Origin: Lactarius indigo
Taxonomy: Eukaryota; Basidiomycota; Agaricomycetes; Russulales; Russulaceae
DNA length: 64,000 bases
NCBI GenBank assembly: GCA_025766275.1
Contig: JAFKAC010000009.1
Location: 2,046,001 to 2,110,000 of the forward strand
Direction of reading: 5' to 3'
Shown here: in pieces, positions 59,201 to 64,000 of the stretch
Layout of the letters: every line of letters starts with the position of its first letter
How positions within the stretch are numbered: the stretch's first letter is position 1
Translations under genes and position numbers: made by a program
Notes under the pieces: model-generated
The model's database searches: none
What the model was told of the DNA's origin: nothing
Seen by the model: the letters and a program-made list of their open reading frames with translations, nothing else

Positions 59201-59868
59201 CTCAACGGCTCGGCGTCGTATGACGCTGGTCGAACCCCTAATTCATACCATCAACCATACTCTGGCCACGTTCCTTACGGTTCAGCGTGCCCTCCTCCTC
59301 ACCCTCCCCGATCATCATCAGCATACCACACGGCCATAACATTCACACATTATCAACCTCAACAGCACGGATTCTCGTCCTCCCATGCGCTACACGCACA
59401 ATCGATGATCCCGACTACGGCTACGACTGCAGCCACCTACACCCAACCCCATTATAGCACTCACGGATCACCCTTGGGATCACCTCCCAAGCCAGCTCAG
59501 TACCCGACTCTCCAGGCAAGTGCATACAACAGTTTGGATAAACCCCACGGCCCAAACTTGACTAATGTACCAAGCAGTACCCTCCCCACTCTTATTCGAA
59601 TGGCACCAACTGGTCATCGCCGACCCATCCCGCACAGTCGGGTGCAAGCCGCAATGCGCACTTGCAGAATGCCTACGCGACGTCGTCGTATAGTCCGAGC
59701 GCAGAGCGCTCTTCAATGTCGGGTGCGTATCCGGCTGTGGCACCAAACGGGAACACGAATGTGCAGTCGCAGCCGTGGAGAGGAAGTCCCTACGTGGCTC
59801 CCGTCGGTGGGATTTCGTACTATTCTCAGAGCACGCAGCCCCACCAACATCAACATAGAGCACCTTGA
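56256..59868 (+). CDS. DDT-WHIM-PHD chromatin-remodelling cofactor (RSF1/ISWI-accessory-like)
   Basis: The N-terminal helical domain LLRRQWKWAAFSQFFYTFAA, then LFALHDVSLTDIEDDL fits a DDT-like domain. WHIM-type signals follow: MLTKLDSLHLLTEWQFHNVN and EPMGYDSKANAYWLIGPDRL. A long acidic/basic middle part includes a nuclear-type KKRKAAG and Ser-rich stretches. Next comes a strongly charged coiled coil (EEARLAAMKKAEEEDKLSRA and on) and an AT-hook-like KGRPGRPKTK. A C4HC3 PHD finger follows: CDICHRTGVNKDDGSPLLCC, then GKCSKWQHIACH and FICRAC. The C-terminus is Pro/Ser/Tyr-rich, ending PHQHQHRAP. Likely a nuclear reader bridging histone tails and a remodeller. One intron seems to use GC-AG ends (59516-59577). 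Confidence 0.8.
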
Positions 59869-61940
59869 CGTGTCTTTTTCCCTTTTACGACGGATGATTT
59901 TGTGCTCTGCACGCGCACATGACACATCGCACATTCGTTCTATAGGGTCCTACTCCACCATTTTGTTTTCGCGACTGTCGTCTTTGTATTACAGAAATGT
60001 AGCTATTTTCTTTTATAATGTTGTAATCTTTTGCTAAGGGATCGGGACTTCGGAAACTATCTGCAAGTCTCGATTCGTTTAATTGAAATGGGAGATGCTC
60101 CCTGAACTACGTCAACGTAAAATTGAAGCAGTATGGTATCAGTTTGGACGCTCAATCTGGCCTCCATCACCCCAACCCTCACTATGAAACAGAAACGTTT
60201 TTCTGCGGACTTGACGGAGTTTGAATGCTACTTACATGCTATTGAGCGTTCGTTTCCTATCGTGGTCCGTATCCCTTTGTATCCCTTTGCCGTTCTGAAT
60301 TTCGCGCTCTCCATCTACATAGTTCTGCTACAAATCAGCCACTTTGGAGTCTGCTTAGAACGGTTAAACGTTCACAGGACCCTGCACGCCTTTCCCGCCG
60401 CCAAGCCTTGACTTCAAGTTAAGCTGTAATGTCTCTGAACTTTCTGAACCTTTGCACTGTATCAGTCTTGGCTACCTCTCCTCTGGTGTCGTTCACAGTC
60501 TTCCTCTCTGCACATCTGGTCTGTTTTTGGTGTCTTTATTTGTCGGGTATTCGTTGCAGATCTTTGTTGTATTCTTCGCTTTGTGTTCGCGCGTGAGCTC
60601 GTCTCTGGATCGCAGTGGGCTGACCGGTGACAGTGACTTCTCTTGCACGTAATCTCTCACGGTTCACTGTCCCTGTTCTCCCAATTTTTCTGTTTGCTTG
60701 GCGGCTGCGGGTGAAGGCAAAATGACAAAAATGTCACCCACTCTTGGATTTGTTAAGGAGTTCTCTTGGGACGGTGAGGAAGCGACGACATAAGCAATAT
60801 TCGTATTCTAGCCTAACTGGCCTGTTGGTGCAAGGAGCGGGAAATGCAATAGAATGTACGCAAGATTACATTCAGAGAGGTGGAGAAGAGGACCGCCCTC
60901 GAGTCGAACGACGACATTTCTCGCGCTCACACATGTGTCAACGTCGCCTGGGATAATGGTTGCAAGTTCATGTGCAGCAGACGGTTTATTGTATCAGCAA
61001 CAATCAGTAGCTCGCAAAAAATGAAACTGCAAACAATAGTCAGGACGATGGCGACGCGTTAAAAGAGTTTGCTCCCCTGACACAAGCCCCTACATTCGTG
61101 TGCTGCTGACGTCGTAGAGTTGGGGATATCCCGTGCTACCATCCCTGTGCACCCCTCATGCCGCTGTCAATGGTGCCAGTACGTCAAGTGGGTCGACTGC
61201 TCCGCTCCCATATGCCGCAACTCCTCTGTGCACCATGCACCTCTGGTGGTGATAAAAATGACCTGGCGGTTCAGTAGGTCGTTGGTGACCAGGAGCAACT
61301 CATGCACAGGGAACGCAATCCATGTAAGAGCTCGGCGACGAGCTGACTTATGTTTCTGAACACGAGCAGCGTGATGTTTGCGTCGGCAGCGAGCAAGGAG
61401 CGGGGTGTGAGTACTTTCTTTTTATTTGTTGAACACTGCTGAGCCTTTCCAGATTCTTGCGGCACATCCTCCTGGTCGATGTTATCACAATCTCCCTATC
61501 GATTTTTCGGTTGCGGGTGAATCGTGCTGTTCGTGATTCAGTGTCACCTTGTCGCATCGAAGATCACGGTCACTCCAACCATTCTGTCTACATGCATCGT
61601 GGTGACTAGCGTTGTCTGTTTTGTTGGAAAAGAAATAGAATCCCTCATGATGGCAATTCTTGGGCAATTCCTCACACTTTCATCCAGGAAGCAGGTGTTA
61701 CGGTCTCCACTGGAGCTTTCGTTGTTGCCGGTTTTAGAAAGTGAACGGGTCCTTTGTCGGTGCCTTCGTACACCTTTCCCAAAAGTGGGGATTACGGTCT
61801 CTGGACGGCCCTTGAACGTTGATAATAATAAAAAGCGGGCGTTGGTAGTGCGATGCATGAGTTTCGGGTTTGGTCCATGTGGGGAATGACTATGCATCTG
61901 TACCAAAGATCCTCCGCCTACGTTCCACGCCCACATGACA
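59869..61940. other. 2.1 kb without a supported gene
   Basis: Many short frames on both strands, none with a recognisable domain. One stretch near 61680-61740 (EAGVTVSTGAFVVAGF on the plus strand) and another on the minus strand near 61280-61400 (ADANITLLVFRNISQLVAEL) look mildly coding but cannot be linked to further exons. They could be fragments of decayed genes or exons of a gene whose structure I could not solve. Confidence 0.35.
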
Positions 61941-61949
61941 ATACTGATC

Positions 61950-63609
61950 CCCTGATTTCTGACTTGCGATCTCAGTGACGCCTTTACCGGCCGCACAAAC
62001 AATACCACCGGGGCCTTCGAAGAGAGGCCACTCGTCAAACCCTTAACAAGCAGCGAGGTAAGCCAATTCTTATACTCGTCGATATTGCCACTAACACACT
62101 ACAGAAGGACGACAATAAGGACGACATGGGACGCAAGCGCGCCAAGAGCGCAGCTGCAGCTTCATCAGGGTGCGAGCCCACCAAAACTCAGCGCATTTCG
62201 CCAGGTGAATGGATGTCAAATATACTGGCATTGATGGACAACGCCGCTGGAACGCTTGCTGGGGCCTTGGTCAGTATGGCCAAGAACCCAAGAACATTTG
62301 CCCCGTCTCCGCTTCGGACATCACCACCAACACGCTACTCGGGACCTTGGCGGAAATGCTCAATGCCATCCGACACCCCGCCTCATCAGCTACCCCCACC
62401 GCCACTGACATTCACACCGACGCCATGAACGTGATCGAAGAAGGTTTCTCTGACAACGAACTCGCCTGCGCTGCGTGTTGTATCATTGCAAGTGCAGAGC
62501 TTGCGGGTACTTACCTCACGATCAGGTCCCGAGGTGCGCACACAACTCATCGCACCGGGGTCTCAAGTAGCGTGTACAAAAAAAAACAGTAATCTGAATG
62601 CCCCAATCAAAATCGTGTGCGTCATGCCTTGCCTGATGCGTTGCAATGTCACGTCTGCAGTTCCGAAAGAGAAAGAGGAGAGAAACGACTCTAGAGAGTC
62701 GTTTCTCACCTTTTACTAGGTTGTCGCAAGCGACCATTTTACCACTGGACAGACTCTTACCGTCGTCCATATCATCTGCAACCTGAAGACCTTTACGATG
62801 ACCATGTCCACAAATGCAGAGACTTGTTTCGTCACCTTTTACTATGCAGAGGGATCGATAGCTGATTACATTTGTCTTGCTACCTCACTTGGTGATTTCA
62901 GAACCCGAATCCACGCCAAGGCAAAATCCACGCTCGAAGCAAAGTGGAGAGAGAAAGAGGGCATATACCCTGACTCAGGATCGATTTTGATCAGTGCGAG
63001 TAAGAAAAAGAAGTTCTTTCATTGAAGACTTGTAGTTGATGGATTCCACAACAGGCACTTGCGGATCCGGGGAGTTTGCTGACGACTCACGTACAGTTGG
63101 GGAAATCTCAACGTTATTCCCTTAGCTCGTCAGTTTCTTAACGATCCATTACTCACAAGGCCTCCAACTCCTCGGAAGAGTTAGCTAGCACAATTGAGAC
63201 TTTGGAGAACGAACGCGCAGCAGAGAGGTTGGAGATGGAGGAGATGATGGTAGAAGCAGGGGGCATGTTAGAGGGATTGGAAAGAAGGGTTGATGAAAAG
63301 ATGGCGAAAGTAAACAAGGCGATTGAGGAGGTGGAAAAGCAGCTGCAGGTGGTTCAATCTGAGCTTCAAAGTTCAAACGACCGTGCGAATGAGATGTTAC
63401 ACAATTTGGAGGTCGACGCAGCGACGAAGGACACGGCCGAATAGTTTTCCATTAGGGTATGCACATCAGTACTTACCCGCACTCATTCAAGAAATAGGCT
63501 TAGTGGACCGAATTAGACTGCAAAATCTGCTCAACATCGCGCAAGAAAATCTTGCGTTGACTACCGGAGTTTTGAAGGCAGGTCCACGGGTAGATGTAGT
63601 AGTAGAATA
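61950..63609 (+). CDS. Possible multi-exon gene encoding a coiled-coil protein (structure uncertain)
   Basis: Several plus-strand stretches look coding and have splice signals beside them: TGAFEERPLVKPLTSSE followed by GTAAGCC, then an exon with DDMGRKRAKSAAAASSGCEP; VSASDITTNTLLGTLAEMLN, NVIEEGFSDNELACAACCII; ASKKKKFFH (62798-63025); the coiled coil ERLEMEEMMVEAGGMLEGLE and VNKAIEEVEKQLQVVQSELQ (about 63202-63440); and LIQEIGLVDRIRLQNLLNIA (to 63609). I do not recognise the family and could not find one consistent chain of exons, so start, end and exon number are approximate. It could be two genes or a decaying one. Confidence 0.35.
62680..62707. repeat. 28-nt perfect palindrome (13-bp arms)
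   Basis: Arms GAGAAACGACTCT and AGAGTCGTTTCTC, 2-nt loop; further pairing outside the arms (GAGG-type against CCTTT) extends a hairpin to about 42 nt. It lies in a probable intron or spacer of the unresolved gene above. Confidence 0.85.
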
Positions 63610-64000
63610 GCTGGGACCCAAGGGGCCCTACTGCACAAGATATGTTGATGATACGAGGATCACGTGCTACCACGCATATTTTGTCATGAAGACAAGCATG
63701 AAGACATCCAGTGCAGTAAGAATAGAGCAAGCAAACTTCTGTACCACGACTTACTGATTATTGATAATAACAGCAACAAAAGCGCAAGAAATAGGATGAC
63801 GTCGAGTAAAGAGTTGATCAAGAAAACTGTAGAAAATGTCCTAGGGAATGTCGTTGAGATTCCATAGAGCTACTGTGACGTGCGAGAAAATTGTTAGGAC
63901 ACGAAAATCGATCGGTTGCTAGAGGTAGAACGCGAGGGTTTCGGCCATATCATCCTCGTGCTCAGATGGTTATCTGCCTCATGGTATCACGAATGTGCAG
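63610..64000. other. Right-edge stretch without a supported gene
   Basis: A/T-richer than the rest, with one short frame (63664-63867) lacking any recognisable motif. Nothing else is seen. Confidence 0.35.

Overview
The window is nuclear DNA from a filamentous basidiomycete, most likely an Agaricomycete. The genes are split by many short GT-AG introns of about 48-65 nt, often with CTNAC-type branch points. Genes are dense, GC content is near 50 percent, and the best-recognised proteins are fungal housekeeping proteins. No rRNA, tRNA, CRISPR or bacterial-type operon was seen. All assignments come from reading the translated sequence by eye; exon joins were worked out from splice signals and frame.

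Layout. 0.5-8.8 kb: an unknown basic protein, a cytosolic methionyl-tRNA synthetase with a C-terminal WHEP domain, a divergent OPT-family transporter and a SARAF-like protein. 10.4-14.6 kb: an MFS transporter and the divergent Mediator subunit Med19/Rox3. 15.7-22.2 kb: a BTB protein, a GDT1/TMEM165 cation transporter and a probable IMD/BAR-like scaffold. 22.2-24.4 kb: gene-free, with short dispersed repeats. 24.4-31.0 kb: the OLA1/YchF ATPase, a Ser/Thr-rich GPI-type surface protein and Mediator subunit Med25.

31-39.4 kb is the most dynamic part. A block holding the 3' end of Med25 and a tail-to-tail PITH-domain gene is present twice. The first copy keeps Med25 but has a deleted PITH gene; the second keeps PITH but has only a fragment of Med25. 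Between the copies lie two F-box modules that a 50-nt intron joins in frame, predicting one protein of about 1139 residues. Its Arg/Glu/Gln-rich tail runs into the Med25 fragment. A decayed GH79 glycosidase gene follows.

39.7-49.1 kb is housekeeping again: ARPC2, eIF4B, a nuclear cyclophilin, an RSR1/Rap-like GTPase and the DEAD-box helicase DBP2, which has a 641-nt intron where the yeast DBP2 genes also carry a long intron. 49.5-54.9 kb holds two paralogous alpha/beta-hydrolases flanking a third F-box paralog on the opposite strand, so both F-box loci are bracketed by duplicated host genes. 55.1-59.9 kb encodes an Alba/Rpp25-like protein and a DDT-WHIM-PHD chromatin factor. The last 4 kb is poorly resolved, with a few coding-looking exons and a 28-nt perfect palindrome.

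The most unusual content is the F-box family: a fused double gene, different C-terminal tails, a tail apparently built from a neighbour's polyglutamine tract, and duplicated host genes on both sides of each locus.
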